The notes beneath the pieces were generated by a model. It searched no databases. It had not been told where the DNA came from and was given only the letters and a program-made list of their open reading frames with translations. From the NCBI GenBank assembly GCA_963704825.1, contig CAVPHV010000006.1, positions 62,001-126,000 on the forward strand: a stretch of DNA of 64,000 bases, read 5' to 3'. The position numbers and the translations under genes are program-made. The stretch comes from CAVPHV01 sp963704825 (lineage in GTDB: Bacteria > Actinomycetota > Acidimicrobiia > Spongiisociales > UBA5794). Positions 33,483 to 41,578 of the stretch are shown piece by piece; within the stretch, counting starts at the first letter, position 1, and the number at the start of each line of letters is the position of its first letter.

Positions 33483-33488
33483 TAGGCT
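33483..33488 (+). promoter_or_regulatory. -10 element of arfB
   Basis: TAGGCT ends 6 nt before the ATG at 33495, the spacing of a leaderless message. Confidence 0.45.
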
Positions 33489-33494
33489 GAGAGC

Positions 33495-33920
33495 ATGAAG
33501 GATCTGCGTGTCAACGACAGCATCGTCATTCCCAAGGGTGAGCTCCAATGGAGCTTCAGTCCGTCCGGCGGTCCCGGTGGACAACACGCCAACCGCGCTT
33601 CCAGTCGCGCCCAATTGCGTTTTGATCTCGGCAACAGCGAGGCCTTCGATGACGCAACACGTGATCGTGTGGTGGAGAAGCTCGGCAACCGTGCCAAGGG
33701 CGGCATCATCATTGTCACGGTCGACGAGTCCCGATCGCAGTGGAGCAATCGGCAGGCGGCCAAGAAGCGTCTCGTGGAAGTGCTCGGAGACGGGCTGCGG
33801 CGTGACCCCCCTCGCCGGAAGACAAAGCCCAGCCGGTCGGCGCGGCGCAGCCGGCTCGAGGCGAAGCGAAAGCGCAGCGAAACGAAGCGATTGCGGGGCC
33901 GTCCAGACCCCGAGGCATGA
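33495..33920 (+). CDS. arfB: ArfB/YaeJ-type peptidyl-tRNA hydrolase, ribosome rescue factor
   Basis: The 141-residue protein carries the release-factor GGQ motif (28-30) in SGGPGGQHANRASSRAQL. It lacks the codon-recognition domains of full release factors. The C-terminal tail is rich in Lys and Arg (RRKTKPSRSARRSRLEAKRKRSE), as in ArfB, where it enters the empty mRNA channel. It should hydrolyse peptidyl-tRNA on stalled ribosomes lacking mRNA. A TAGGCT -10 element precedes the ATG closely. Confidence 0.9.
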   Translation: MKDLRVNDSIVIPKGELQWSFSPSGGPGGQHANRASSRAQLRFDLGNSEAFDDATRDRVVEKLGNRAKGGIIIVTVDESRSQWSNRQAAKKRLVEVLGDGLRRDPPRRKTKPSRSARRSRLEAKRKRSETKRLRGRPDPEA

Positions 33921-33970
33921 GGCCCGAACCGGCCTCGTGGTAATGTCTCCCTCGGGCGATTCGCGAGCTA

Positions 33971-34798
33971 GTGAGCCGACGAATGAGCGCTCTGGACATC
34001 TCGGGCCGAGGCATCGGGGGCGTTGCGGACGGCAGCGACCTGCCGAGCTACCGAGTGCTCGGCGTGCCGGTCACCGCAGCAACCGACACCGATCTGGTTG
34101 ACCTTGTGACGGCGGCGGTCGATACCGGCGAGCAGCGGATCATCCTCAGTCAGAATCTGCACGGTGTCCACACCTATCTGCATGACGCCGAGTTTCGGCG
34201 GTTGCACGAAAGCCCCGGAATCACCATCCATATCGACGGCACACCACTCATCTGGGCAGCGCGCCTGCGCAGGCTGCCGATCAGGCCGGAACACCGAACC
34301 GGTGTGATCGACTGGATCCGTCCGTTGCTGCGCGAAGCGAAGCGGGGGGGCTGGCGGGTCTATCACCTTGGAGGGGACGAAGCCGAACTGTCGGAGGCTC
34401 TGGCGATGCTGAGTGCGCAGTATCCGGGTATCCGCTCCGGGGGTCATCAGGGCTACTTCGACACGACTCCCGGTTCGCCGGAAGGCCAGACCGTCCTCAG
34501 CGAGATTCGACACTTCCAGCCCGATCTGCTGCTCGTCGGCATGGGGATGGGGCGCCAGGAGAAGTGGATTCTCGAGAACTTCGATGTGGTGGACGCACCG
34601 GCAATCGTCACGGTCGGTTCCGTCATGAAGCTGCTCACCGGCGAACTGTGGACGCCGCCACGATGGACCGGACGTCTCGGCGTCGAGTGGCTGTTCCGGT
34701 TCGCCCAGCAGCCACACGTCACATTCCGGAGATACTTCGTCGAGCCCTGGCAGATTGCCTGGGCTCTGTTGCAGCAACGGCTTAGGTTGCGTCCTTGA
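33971..34798 (+). CDS. WecB/TagA/CpsF family glycosyltransferase
   Basis: A 275-residue GT26-type enzyme. Family signatures include VLGVPVTAATDTDLVDLV at the start, IHIDGTPLIWAARL with the catalytic aspartate, GGDEAELSEAL, and PDLLLVGMGMGRQEKWI. The C-terminal appendage RLGVEWLFRFAQQPHVTFRRY is the membrane-association region of TagA-type members. It adds an N-acetylhexosamine (commonly ManNAc) to a lipid-linked sugar in cell wall or exopolysaccharide synthesis. The gene starts at GTG 33971 and its stop overlaps the TTG start of the deacetylase gene, so the two act as a unit. Confidence 0.87.
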   Translation: MSRRMSALDISGRGIGGVADGSDLPSYRVLGVPVTAATDTDLVDLVTAAVDTGEQRIILSQNLHGVHTYLHDAEFRRLHESPGITIHIDGTPLIWAARLRRLPIRPEHRTGVIDWIRPLLREAKRGGWRVYHLGGDEAELSEALAMLSAQYPGIRSGGHQGYFDTTPGSPEGQTVLSEIRHFQPDLLLVGMGMGRQEKWILENFDVVDAPAIVTVGSVMKLLTGELWTPPRWTGRLGVEWLFRFAQQPHVTFRRYFVEPWQIAWALLQQRLRLRP

Positions 34799-35565
34799 GG
34801 ATCACTACCACCGCAGACGACTTCGGCTTCTCTCCCGACACCGTCGCGGCGACGATTCAGCTGCTCGAGACCGGCGACGTCCGTAACACCTCGATCATGG
34901 CCGTTGTCCCCGAGACGCAGGCTGCGCTCGACTACGCCGCATCCCACCCCGAACATTGCTACGGAGTGCATTTGACGTTCACTCGTGATGGTCCGGAGCG
35001 GCCGTTGTCGGATCCGGGTCGAATCCCGAGACTCGTTGACGATGAAGGGCGATTCTTGGAAGGCCGTCCGGCTCAGCTGCGGGCCGCATTGCGCCGGTTT
35101 CCAGTCGACGAGGTTGCGGTGGAGATGGAGGCCCAATTAGGCCGGGTCGCCGACCACGGGATCAAGATCGACTACGTCGACTCCCACAAACACCTCCACA
35201 AGTACCCGCCCGTTTCGGCGGCGCTGGCAAGGGTGTTGCCACGCTTCGGGATCAGCCGGGTGCGCCGCCCCCAGAACGTCTATCCGGTCGCTCGCTACAA
35301 CAGCCCGACCTATTGGCTCGGCAGGGTCATGGGCCGCGGCTGGTTGCGGGATTGGGATACCACCGACGCCTTCTACATGTCGGTCGGACCGGACGACCTC
35401 GACTTCTCAGCCGCGGTTTCCCGGGGCGGGGACGGCACGCTGGAGATCGGTGGGCACCCCGGCACCGTCGACGACTGGAGAGTGGGGGAAACCGATGCAC
35501 TACGCCGTTTGACACCGACCCTCAGGGAGGCGGGGCACCAGAGCGTGTCCTGGCGTGAGATCTGA
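34795..35565 (+). CDS. ChbG/HpnK (YdjC) family deacetylase
   Basis: A 256-residue carbohydrate deacetylase fold. The N-terminal TTTADDFGFS holds the catalytic aspartates, and YVDSHKHLHKYPPV supplies the metal histidines. The C-terminal GGHPGTVDD completes the site. Members remove acetyl groups from N-acetylglucosamine-containing molecules, as in chitobiose or hopanoid metabolism. It starts with TTG inside the stop of the preceding glycosyltransferase gene. A joint role in processing a GlcNAc-containing lipid or glycan is likely. Confidence 0.84.
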   Translation: MRITTTADDFGFSPDTVAATIQLLETGDVRNTSIMAVVPETQAALDYAASHPEHCYGVHLTFTRDGPERPLSDPGRIPRLVDDEGRFLEGRPAQLRAALRRFPVDEVAVEMEAQLGRVADHGIKIDYVDSHKHLHKYPPVSAALARVLPRFGISRVRRPQNVYPVARYNSPTYWLGRVMGRGWLRDWDTTDAFYMSVGPDDLDFSAAVSRGGDGTLEIGGHPGTVDDWRVGETDALRRLTPTLREAGHQSVSWREI

Positions 35566-35620
35566 CTCACGACGGCTTGCGCGGCGCGACACCGTGACGA
35601 CCCAAGCAACGAGCCACCCC

Positions 35621-35626
35621 TATCAT
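35621..35626 (+). promoter_or_regulatory. -10 element of the M16 peptidase gene
   Basis: TATCAT ends 7 nt before the ATG at 35634, so a leaderless transcript is expected. Confidence 0.45.
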
Positions 35627-35633
35627 CGCTCTC

Positions 35634-36884
35634 ATGCACTACGACCTCACCACGCTGCCCAATGGGCTGCGCATCATCAGCCAGGACATGCCGTCGGTGC
35701 GCTCCGTCTCCATTGGGATGTGGGTCGACACCGGTTCGCGAGACGAGACCGGAATCGAAGCGGGATCGAGCCACTTCCTCGAGCACCTGCTCTTCAAGGG
35801 CTCTGAGAGGCTCAGTGCGCGAGCCATCGCCGAAGCGTTTGATGCCGTCGGCGCCCGTCACAATGCCTTCACCTCGAAGGAATACACGTGTTACTGGGCG
35901 AAGGTGAGAGACGTCGATCTCCCGATGGCCACGGACATTCTCTCCGAGATGATTCAGCGGCCTGCGTTCCGGCAGGAAGAGATCGACTCCGAGCGCCATG
36001 TCGTGCTCGAAGAGATCAACATGAACGACGACGATCCCACCGATGTCGCCCACGAGATGTTCGTCCGCGCCCTGTGGGCGGGGCATCCCCTGGCACCTCC
36101 GATCCTGGGGACTCGGGACTCCATCACCGAAATGACCCGCGACACCATCGCCGGGTACTGGGGGCGACGCTATACGCCCAAGTCAACAGTGGTAGCGATC
36201 GCCGGCCGGGTTGATCACCACGACATCGTGGCCCAGATCGCCGACAAGATGGGTGACTGGACCGGGCCTGCCATCGGCCGTGAGTTGGTCGCAGCGTCCA
36301 GCGAGCCGACCGTCAACGTCACCGAGCGAGACACCGAACAGGCTCACCTGGTGTTCGGCAGCCTTGGCCTGAGCCGGGACGACGAACGACGTTGGGCCGT
36401 GACGGTGGCCGATCACGTCCTCGGCGGTGGCATGTCGTCCCGTCTGTTTCACGAGATCAGGGAGCAGCGCGGCTTGGCCTACGCGGTACATGCCTTCCGG
36501 ATGCCGTTCGCCGATACCGGGTCGACCGCCGTCTACGTCGGCACGACTCCGAACCAGACCGCCGAAGTGCTGAAACTGGTCAGGGCGGAGATGGACAAGA
36601 TGAGGGAGACGGGCATCACCGCTGACGAGATGACCCGCGCGAAGGGCAACGTGGCCGGGAGCTTGGCGCTTTCGCTGGAGGATTCCACCACTCGGATGAA
36701 TCGGCTCGGCCGCAACGAGCTGACCGGCGTCGAGCACCTCTCGGTCGACGAGATCATGGAGAAGATCGAAGCGGTGACGCACGAGGATATCGTCGCCGTC
36801 TCCGAAGCGGTCTACTCGGGCCCCTACGTCATCGGCGCCGTCGGCCCGTTTGAGGCCGCAGATCTAGAGGAGCACGTCCAGTGA
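35634..36884 (+). CDS. M16 family zinc metallopeptidase (pitrilysin type)
   Basis: The 416-residue protein has the inverted zinc motif HFLEH (47-51) with a downstream glutamate in VVLEEINMNDDDP, and the C-terminal inactive half with IREQRGLAYAVHAF. Its size fits the short bacterial peptidase (mitochondrial processing peptidase-like), in which both halves close on one peptide. It lies just before dapB and overlaps it (GTGA), a common actinobacterial arrangement (peptidase-dapB). A role in peptide turnover or processing is likely. Confidence 0.9.
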   Translation: MHYDLTTLPNGLRIISQDMPSVRSVSIGMWVDTGSRDETGIEAGSSHFLEHLLFKGSERLSARAIAEAFDAVGARHNAFTSKEYTCYWAKVRDVDLPMATDILSEMIQRPAFRQEEIDSERHVVLEEINMNDDDPTDVAHEMFVRALWAGHPLAPPILGTRDSITEMTRDTIAGYWGRRYTPKSTVVAIAGRVDHHDIVAQIADKMGDWTGPAIGRELVAASSEPTVNVTERDTEQAHLVFGSLGLSRDDERRWAVTVADHVLGGGMSSRLFHEIREQRGLAYAVHAFRMPFADTGSTAVYVGTTPNQTAEVLKLVRAEMDKMRETGITADEMTRAKGNVAGSLALSLEDSTTRMNRLGRNELTGVEHLSVDEIMEKIEAVTHEDIVAVSEAVYSGPYVIGAVGPFEAADLEEHVQ

Positions 36885-37642
36885 CCAAGGTTGCCGTGTC
36901 GGGTGCCGCAGGCCGGATGGGGAGCATGGTCGCCGAGACCGTGCAACAAACGGCAGAACTGGATCTCGTTGCGCTCTACGACCCCGAGCACGTCGGCGCC
37001 ACCGTGGCGGGATTGACCGTCTCGGGAGATCCCGCAGTGGTAGCGGCCGCCGATGTTGTCGTCGAGTTCACCAACCCAACCGTTGTGCTCGAAAACCTCG
37101 TGAAATGGCGCAGCCTCGGGCTCCATGCCGTTGTCGGGACTTCCGGGTTCGACGAAGCCCGCTTGGCCGAGGTCGAAAAGGCATGGGGTGAAGGCCCGCC
37201 GAACTGTCTGATTGCCCCCAACTTCTCGATCGGTGCCGTGATGATGATGCGCCTCTCAGAGATTGCCGCCCCGCACTTCGCCGCCGCCGAGATCATCGAG
37301 CTGCACCACGACCGCAAGGCCGACGCTCCTTCGGGAACGGCGCTGGCTACGGCCCGGCGGATTGCAGCGCAGAAGGAACAACAGCGCGACGTCGAATCGG
37401 TTGAGATGGTGGCGGGCGCCCGCGGCGCCGACGTCGACACCGTTCCGGTGCACTCGGTCCGGCTGCCGGGCTATGTGGCGCACCAGGAGGTCGTCTTCGG
37501 CGGGATGGGCGAGACCCTATCGATCCGTCACGACACCACCGACCGCCAAGCCTTCATGCCCGGCGTAGTCCTTGCAGTCCGCTCAGTTGCGGACCTGACG
37601 TCGCCGCTGACGGTAGGGCTGGAACCGCTGCTCGGGATCTAG
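36881..37642 (+). CDS. dapB: 4-hydroxy-tetrahydrodipicolinate reductase
   Basis: The 253-residue enzyme has the NAD(P)-binding GAAGRMGSMV, EFTNPTVVLEN, VVGTSGFD, APNFSIGAVMMM and the catalytic IELHHDRKADAPSGTA motifs of DapB. It reduces the product of DapA in the lysine/diaminopimelate pathway. The GTG start overlaps the stop of the M16 peptidase gene. dapA itself lies 3 kb further downstream, after an inserted DUF222-HNH gene and a thioredoxin gene. Confidence 0.95.
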   Translation: MTKVAVSGAAGRMGSMVAETVQQTAELDLVALYDPEHVGATVAGLTVSGDPAVVAAADVVVEFTNPTVVLENLVKWRSLGLHAVVGTSGFDEARLAEVEKAWGEGPPNCLIAPNFSIGAVMMMRLSEIAAPHFAAAEIIELHHDRKADAPSGTALATARRIAAQKEQQRDVESVEMVAGARGADVDTVPVHSVRLPGYVAHQEVVFGGMGETLSIRHDTTDRQAFMPGVVLAVRSVADLTSPLTVGLEPLLGI

Positions 37643-37784
37643 GGGGTTGGAAAGCCTATCCCACGAGGATACGGACGAAGCCTTGCGGGACCCTCGGGGA
37701 AGGCCGGTCATCTCGACGCTAACGCGGTTTATACGCGATTGTGATCAGTTGGGGCGGGTTTGTGTCACTAGGTGGTGATAGTGT

Positions 37785-37798
37785 CGAACGTATGTTCG
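37785..37798 (+). promoter_or_regulatory. Consensus LexA (SOS) box over a start codon
   Basis: CGAACGTATGTTCG matches the Gram-positive/actinobacterial LexA consensus CGAACRNRYGTTCG at every position. It covers the ATG at 37792 of the DUF222-HNH gene. LexA bound here would block initiation of transcription, and the box lies at the predicted start of a leaderless transcript. Confidence 0.8.
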
Positions 37799-39015
37799 AT
37801 ATAGATGACACACAGGCGGCTACCGTTTCGGGTGATCCAATGGTGCGCCTCAAAGAGGACCTCAAAGCCCTGGCGGGGGTGGATCGGTCCGGTTGGATCG
37901 GCGACGCCCTCTCCGAAGAGTTGGTGGGGATGCTCAAAGCGCAGGAACGCCTCGACGCGGAGATCGTCAGGACCATGGCCCAGTGGCGGCGGATGCGGGC
38001 GTGGGAGGCCGACGGGTCCCTGTCGGCGGTGGCGTGGTTGACGCATCGGGCCCCGGTGGGGGCGTCGGAGGCGCGGCGGTTGGTCAAGACCGCCAGGATC
38101 GTCGACGACGCCCCGTTGTTGGGCGACGCGTTGGCGGGCGGGGAGACCACGACGGCGCATGTGAGGGCGTTGGCGGGGGTGATGTCGGATCGGCGCCGCA
38201 CCGTGCTACCTGATCATGAACAGGTGCTGGCGGAACAGGCCGAGTCGCTGTCGGTCAAGGAGTTCACGGTGTTGGCGCGGCGGTGGGCGGCGATCGCCGA
38301 TGACTACCTCGCCGGTGACACCCACGACGAGCACCAACCCCGCAACCGGTTGCATGCGTCGGTGACGATGGATGGCCGGGTGGCGGGGAATTTCGACCTC
38401 GAACCCGTCTCCGGCGCTGAACTGTTGAACGTGTTGGACCATCTGGCACCCCCCGACCCGAAGGATGCCCCCGACGGGGTCCGCTCGTTGTCGCAGCGTC
38501 GTGGTGACGCCCTCGCCGAGTTGGTGCACTGGTACCACCAAGGTGCCGAGCCCGCCGGCAACCCGCCAAGCCTCGGTGTCGTCGTTGACGTCGCCACCTT
38601 GAACGGTGACACCCCCGAGTTGGCTCAGACCCGCTGTGATCTTGAGGGGGTCGGACCGGTCACTCAAGCCACCTTGGAACGGATCGGGTGTAGTGCCACG
38701 ATCCAACGAGTCGTCATGGCCGGTGGCTCCATCGTGCTGGACATGGGCCGTAACACCCGCCTCGCCACGCCGACCCAAACCCGGGCGGTGCGGATCCGTG
38801 ACGCCGGGTGCCTCTTCCCGTCGTGTGACCGGCCGGCCCGATGGTGCGACATCCACCACGTCTACGGATGGACCCACCACGGTGGCGAAACCAACGTCGA
38901 GAACCTCGTGTGTCTCTGTGCCCGTCACCACACCCTGGTTCACAACTCGCAATGGACCATTGGGATCAACCCCGACGGCACCTTCACCACCACCCACCCC
39001 ACCCGAGCCCCCTAA
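37792..39015 (+). CDS. DUF222 and HNH endonuclease domain protein (13E12-repeat type)
   Basis: The 407-residue protein begins MFDIDD, carries the DUF222 region (residues 30-270) and ends with an HNH domain: the zinc-type Cys pairs CLFPSC and CLCARHH surround WCDIHHVYGWTHHGGETNVENL. This is the layout of actinobacterial 13E12-repeat proteins, which occur in several copies per genome. Their role is unknown, possibly in DNA damage response or as mobile elements. The ATG is inside a consensus LexA box. It sits between dapB and dapA, which in many relatives are closer, so it may be an insertion. Confidence 0.87.
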   Translation: MFDIDDTQAATVSGDPMVRLKEDLKALAGVDRSGWIGDALSEELVGMLKAQERLDAEIVRTMAQWRRMRAWEADGSLSAVAWLTHRAPVGASEARRLVKTARIVDDAPLLGDALAGGETTTAHVRALAGVMSDRRRTVLPDHEQVLAEQAESLSVKEFTVLARRWAAIADDYLAGDTHDEHQPRNRLHASVTMDGRVAGNFDLEPVSGAELLNVLDHLAPPDPKDAPDGVRSLSQRRGDALAELVHWYHQGAEPAGNPPSLGVVVDVATLNGDTPELAQTRCDLEGVGPVTQATLERIGCSATIQRVVMAGGSIVLDMGRNTRLATPTQTRAVRIRDAGCLFPSCDRPARWCDIHHVYGWTHHGGETNVENLVCLCARHHTLVHNSQWTIGINPDGTFTTTHPTRAP

Positions 39016-39183
39016 CGGCGGAGGGCCGCTCGACTTCCTGCTTGTCCGAAGCCGTCGCGAAGCATGTTCCCAGCTACAGTCGCGCCGGTTGTTTCCCTTC
39101 GAGGGGGATCAATGGTGCCACTTGAGCGTGCCTTTCTGTTCGGCCGTGTCCGCGGTAGCGAAGCGTGCGAACGCGGGCGCTGC
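39016..39183. other. Short intergenic region
   Basis: The 168 nt between the DUF222-HNH gene and the convergent membrane-protein gene show no clear hairpin or coding signal. Confidence 0.5.
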
Positions 39184-39648
39184 CTAAGGTCGCTCGTCGC
39201 GAAGCAGGCCCGCGGCGATTTCTGCGACATACTGCACCAGCCCGTCGGCGTCCTTCACCGTCGCCAGCCGTACCACGCGCCGTCGGCCATCAATTGGCTC
39301 GAGGACCATCACGGAGTTCGACTTTCCGTCGGCCCGTACGACTACCCGTGAGAGCGAACGCCACGTGAAGCTTCGCTTAGCCACCGGCGAGAACGGCGCC
39401 GTGATCCCGTCGAGATCGACGACCACCGGACCTGTTGCCCACACCACCAAGACGTACACGCCCATCAGAACGGCCGTCGCGATCAGGAATGGGCCGAAGC
39501 GAGCGATCAACGTGCCCCAGAGGCCTCCGTCATCCCTCGTTGACGGGCTGGAGTAGGCCAAGGTCAGGATGACCGCACAGCCGAACGTAAACGCGGCTGC
39601 GCCGGCCATGAGTGAGTGCTTCAAGGGGAACCTTCTCATGCCGCTCAC
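39184..39648 (-). CDS. Small membrane protein, PH-domain-like
   Basis: A 154-residue protein with two membrane segments (SLMAGAAAFTFGCAVILTLAY and LIATAVLMGVYVLVVWA) followed by a soluble C-terminal domain with strands (VVVDLDGITAPFSP, SFTWRSLSRVVVRADGKSNSVMVLEPIDGRRRVVRL) typical of bacterial PH-like membrane proteins. The function is unknown. The start at GTG 39648 is provisional; an ATG at 39639 is equally possible. Confidence 0.6.
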   Translation of the reverse strand: MSGMRRFPLKHSLMAGAAAFTFGCAVILTLAYSSPSTRDDGGLWGTLIARFGPFLIATAVLMGVYVLVVWATGPVVVDLDGITAPFSPVAKRSFTWRSLSRVVVRADGKSNSVMVLEPIDGRRRVVRLATVKDADGLVQYVAEIAAGLLRDERP

Positions 39649-39664
39649 TGCTGCTTGGCGGGCG

Positions 39665-40510
39665 TCAGTAGAGCGCGCTGGCGAGTTGGCGGCGATAGGT
39701 TGCCGTCAGGGGGTGATCTTCTCCGAGGACGCCGAAGATGTCGACCATGGCGAGTCTGGCGTCGTCCTTTTTGGGTCCCTTGGCTCGCACTACGGTCAAG
39801 AGGTGGTCGAGAGCCGGTTCGAACTCGCCGCGGGCGGCGAGCGCCTTGGCCAACTCGATCCTGGCGTCCTCGCTGTCCGCGTCGGCATCGAGTTGAGCCT
39901 CGAGATCCGCGACGTCGCTGCCCTGAGCGGCCGTCAACCGGGCCGCCGATTGCAGGCGTTCCACCTCGGGGGTGGGCGCCAGCTTGCCGAGTACGACCAA
40001 TGCCTCATCGGTCTCGTTGCGAGCGATGAGCAGCGCCGCCAAGGAGGTGGCGGCGTCCGGGTGATCCGGAGCAGCGTCGAGCACCTCGCGGAAGATGGCC
40101 TCAGCCCGCATCTCGTCGCCGGCGAGCACGGCGTCGCGAGCCTGGTCGACCATCTTGTCGAGTTCGGTGGGCATGATGCCCTCGAGCCAGGTCCGCAGGG
40201 CAGGCTCGGGCACGGCACCACTGAATCGAGATACGGCGACCCCATCCCGGAAGGCGATCACCGTTGGAATCCCTTGGACGGCGAATTCGCCGGCAAGTTC
40301 CTGGTTCTGGTCGACGTCGACCTTGACCAACTCGAACTCACCGTTTGCCTCTGCGGTCACCGTCTCCAGGAGTGGCCCGAGCACCTTGCACGGTCCGCAC
40401 CACTCGGCCCAGAAATCGACCACCACTGGAACCTCATAGCTGCGTTGGAGGACGGCCTGAGGGAAGTCGGCCGTGCCGGCGTCGCGAACGAAGGGGCGAG
40501 GTTGATCCAT
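39665..40510 (-). CDS. Thioredoxin-TPR protein (CnoX/YbbN-like)
   Basis: The 281-residue protein joins a thioredoxin domain (active site WCGPCK, with IPTVIAFRDG) to about 160 residues of helical repeats of TPR type (DAVLAGDEMRAEAIFREVLDAAPDHPDAATSLAALLIARNETDEALVVL). This is the architecture of CnoX-like proteins that protect substrates from oxidation and hand them to chaperonins. The ATG at 40510 is chosen as it starts just before the thioredoxin domain; the frame is open further upstream. It is divergent from dapA. Confidence 0.87.
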   Translation of the reverse strand: MDQPRPFVRDAGTADFPQAVLQRSYEVPVVVDFWAEWCGPCKVLGPLLETVTAEANGEFELVKVDVDQNQELAGEFAVQGIPTVIAFRDGVAVSRFSGAVPEPALRTWLEGIMPTELDKMVDQARDAVLAGDEMRAEAIFREVLDAAPDHPDAATSLAALLIARNETDEALVVLGKLAPTPEVERLQSAARLTAAQGSDVADLEAQLDADADSEDARIELAKALAARGEFEPALDHLLTVVRAKGPKKDDARLAMVDIFGVLGEDHPLTATYRRQLASALY

Positions 40511-40646
40511 GAAGAAGCTGCTCCAGTGTTGGTGCTCGGCGAATAATAGTGGCCGACTCGGTGCCAAACACTCGCCGGTGTGGCTCTCCGAGCGAACGGT
40601 TGCTGCCGGGTTGGTTCGATGCGACGGATGAACGGGGCTTTGGTGC

Positions 40647-40652
40647 TAGCGT
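40647..40652 (+). promoter_or_regulatory. -10 element of dapA
   Basis: TAGCGT ends 7 nt before the ATG at 40660, the leaderless spacing seen elsewhere in this window. Confidence 0.45.
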
Positions 40653-40659
40653 CGCGCTC

Positions 40660-41556
40660 ATGGATTCACGACCTACCGCACCCTTCGGTGAGGTCCTCAC
40701 TGCGGTCCTCACCCCGTTCGATGAGTCCGGCGCCGTCGACTACGAGACGTTCTGGCGCCTGCTCAAGCACCTGGCGGACAACGACTCCGACGGAGTTGTC
40801 GTCGCCGGCACGACCGGAGAGTCGCCCACGTTGTCGACCCCCGAGAAAGTGGCGTTGTTCAAAGCAGCCGTGGAGGCCGTTGGTGATCAGATGACGATCA
40901 TCGCCGGCACCGGCACCTACGACACGGCGGCATCGGTTGCCCTGACTCAGAAGGCGGCCGAGATCGGAGTCAACGGCGTAATGGCTGTCACGCCTTACTA
41001 CTCCAAGCCACCCCAGGAAGGCCTCTACCGGCACTTCATGGCCATCGCCGATGCGTCCGAACTGCCCGTATTGCTCTACAACATCCCGGGTCGCACGGCG
41101 CGCCTGATCGAGGTCGAGACGCTGCAGCGTTTGGCCGAGCACGAGAGGATCGTGGCGGTCAAGGACGCGGTCGACGACCTCGAGTGGACCGAGAACGAGA
41201 TCCGGGAGCTCCCGGAGGGGTTTGCCGTCTATTCGGGCTCCGACGCGATGACCCGGGGCATGGTGTCCGCCAACGGCGTCGGCGTGGTCTCCGTGGCGGC
41301 GCACTTCGCCGCTCCACAGATCAAACGCATGGTCAACGCTACGGTCGAAGGCGACGACGCCGAGTCGTGGCGATTGCACGACGGGCTCCGCCCTCTGTTT
41401 GATGCGCTCTTCGTGGAACCAAATCCGATGCCGCTCAAAGCAGGGATGAACGCCGTGTGGGGTCGGGTGGGGGAGCCACGTCTCCCATTGATTCCAGCCA
41501 GTGCCGAAACCACCCAACAGATCGAGGCGGCCATGGAGACCGTACAGTCATTATGA
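40660..41556 (+). CDS. dapA: 4-hydroxy-tetrahydrodipicolinate synthase
   Basis: The 298-residue TIM-barrel enzyme shows AGTTGESPTL, MAVTPYYSKPPQEGLYRHF, LYNIPGRT with the catalytic tyrosine and the Schiff-base lysine K168 in IVAVKDAV. It condenses pyruvate with aspartate semialdehyde, the first committed step towards lysine and diaminopimelate. The ATG at 40660 follows the -10 element at the usual leaderless distance, and upstream sequence has no conserved residues. RNase J follows 22 nt downstream. Confidence 0.95.
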   Translation: MDSRPTAPFGEVLTAVLTPFDESGAVDYETFWRLLKHLADNDSDGVVVAGTTGESPTLSTPEKVALFKAAVEAVGDQMTIIAGTGTYDTAASVALTQKAAEIGVNGVMAVTPYYSKPPQEGLYRHFMAIADASELPVLLYNIPGRTARLIEVETLQRLAEHERIVAVKDAVDDLEWTENEIRELPEGFAVYSGSDAMTRGMVSANGVGVVSVAAHFAAPQIKRMVNATVEGDDAESWRLHDGLRPLFDALFVEPNPMPLKAGMNAVWGRVGEPRLPLIPASAETTQQIEAAMETVQSL

Positions 41557-41578
41557 GCCTCCATCGCGCCGGGGTCGG

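Noticed and set aside
37792..39015. DUF222-HNH gene considered as a transposase or group I/II intron endonuclease
   Set aside because: No inverted terminal repeats, target-site duplication or intron structure was seen at its edges. It is annotated only as a 13E12-type HNH protein.
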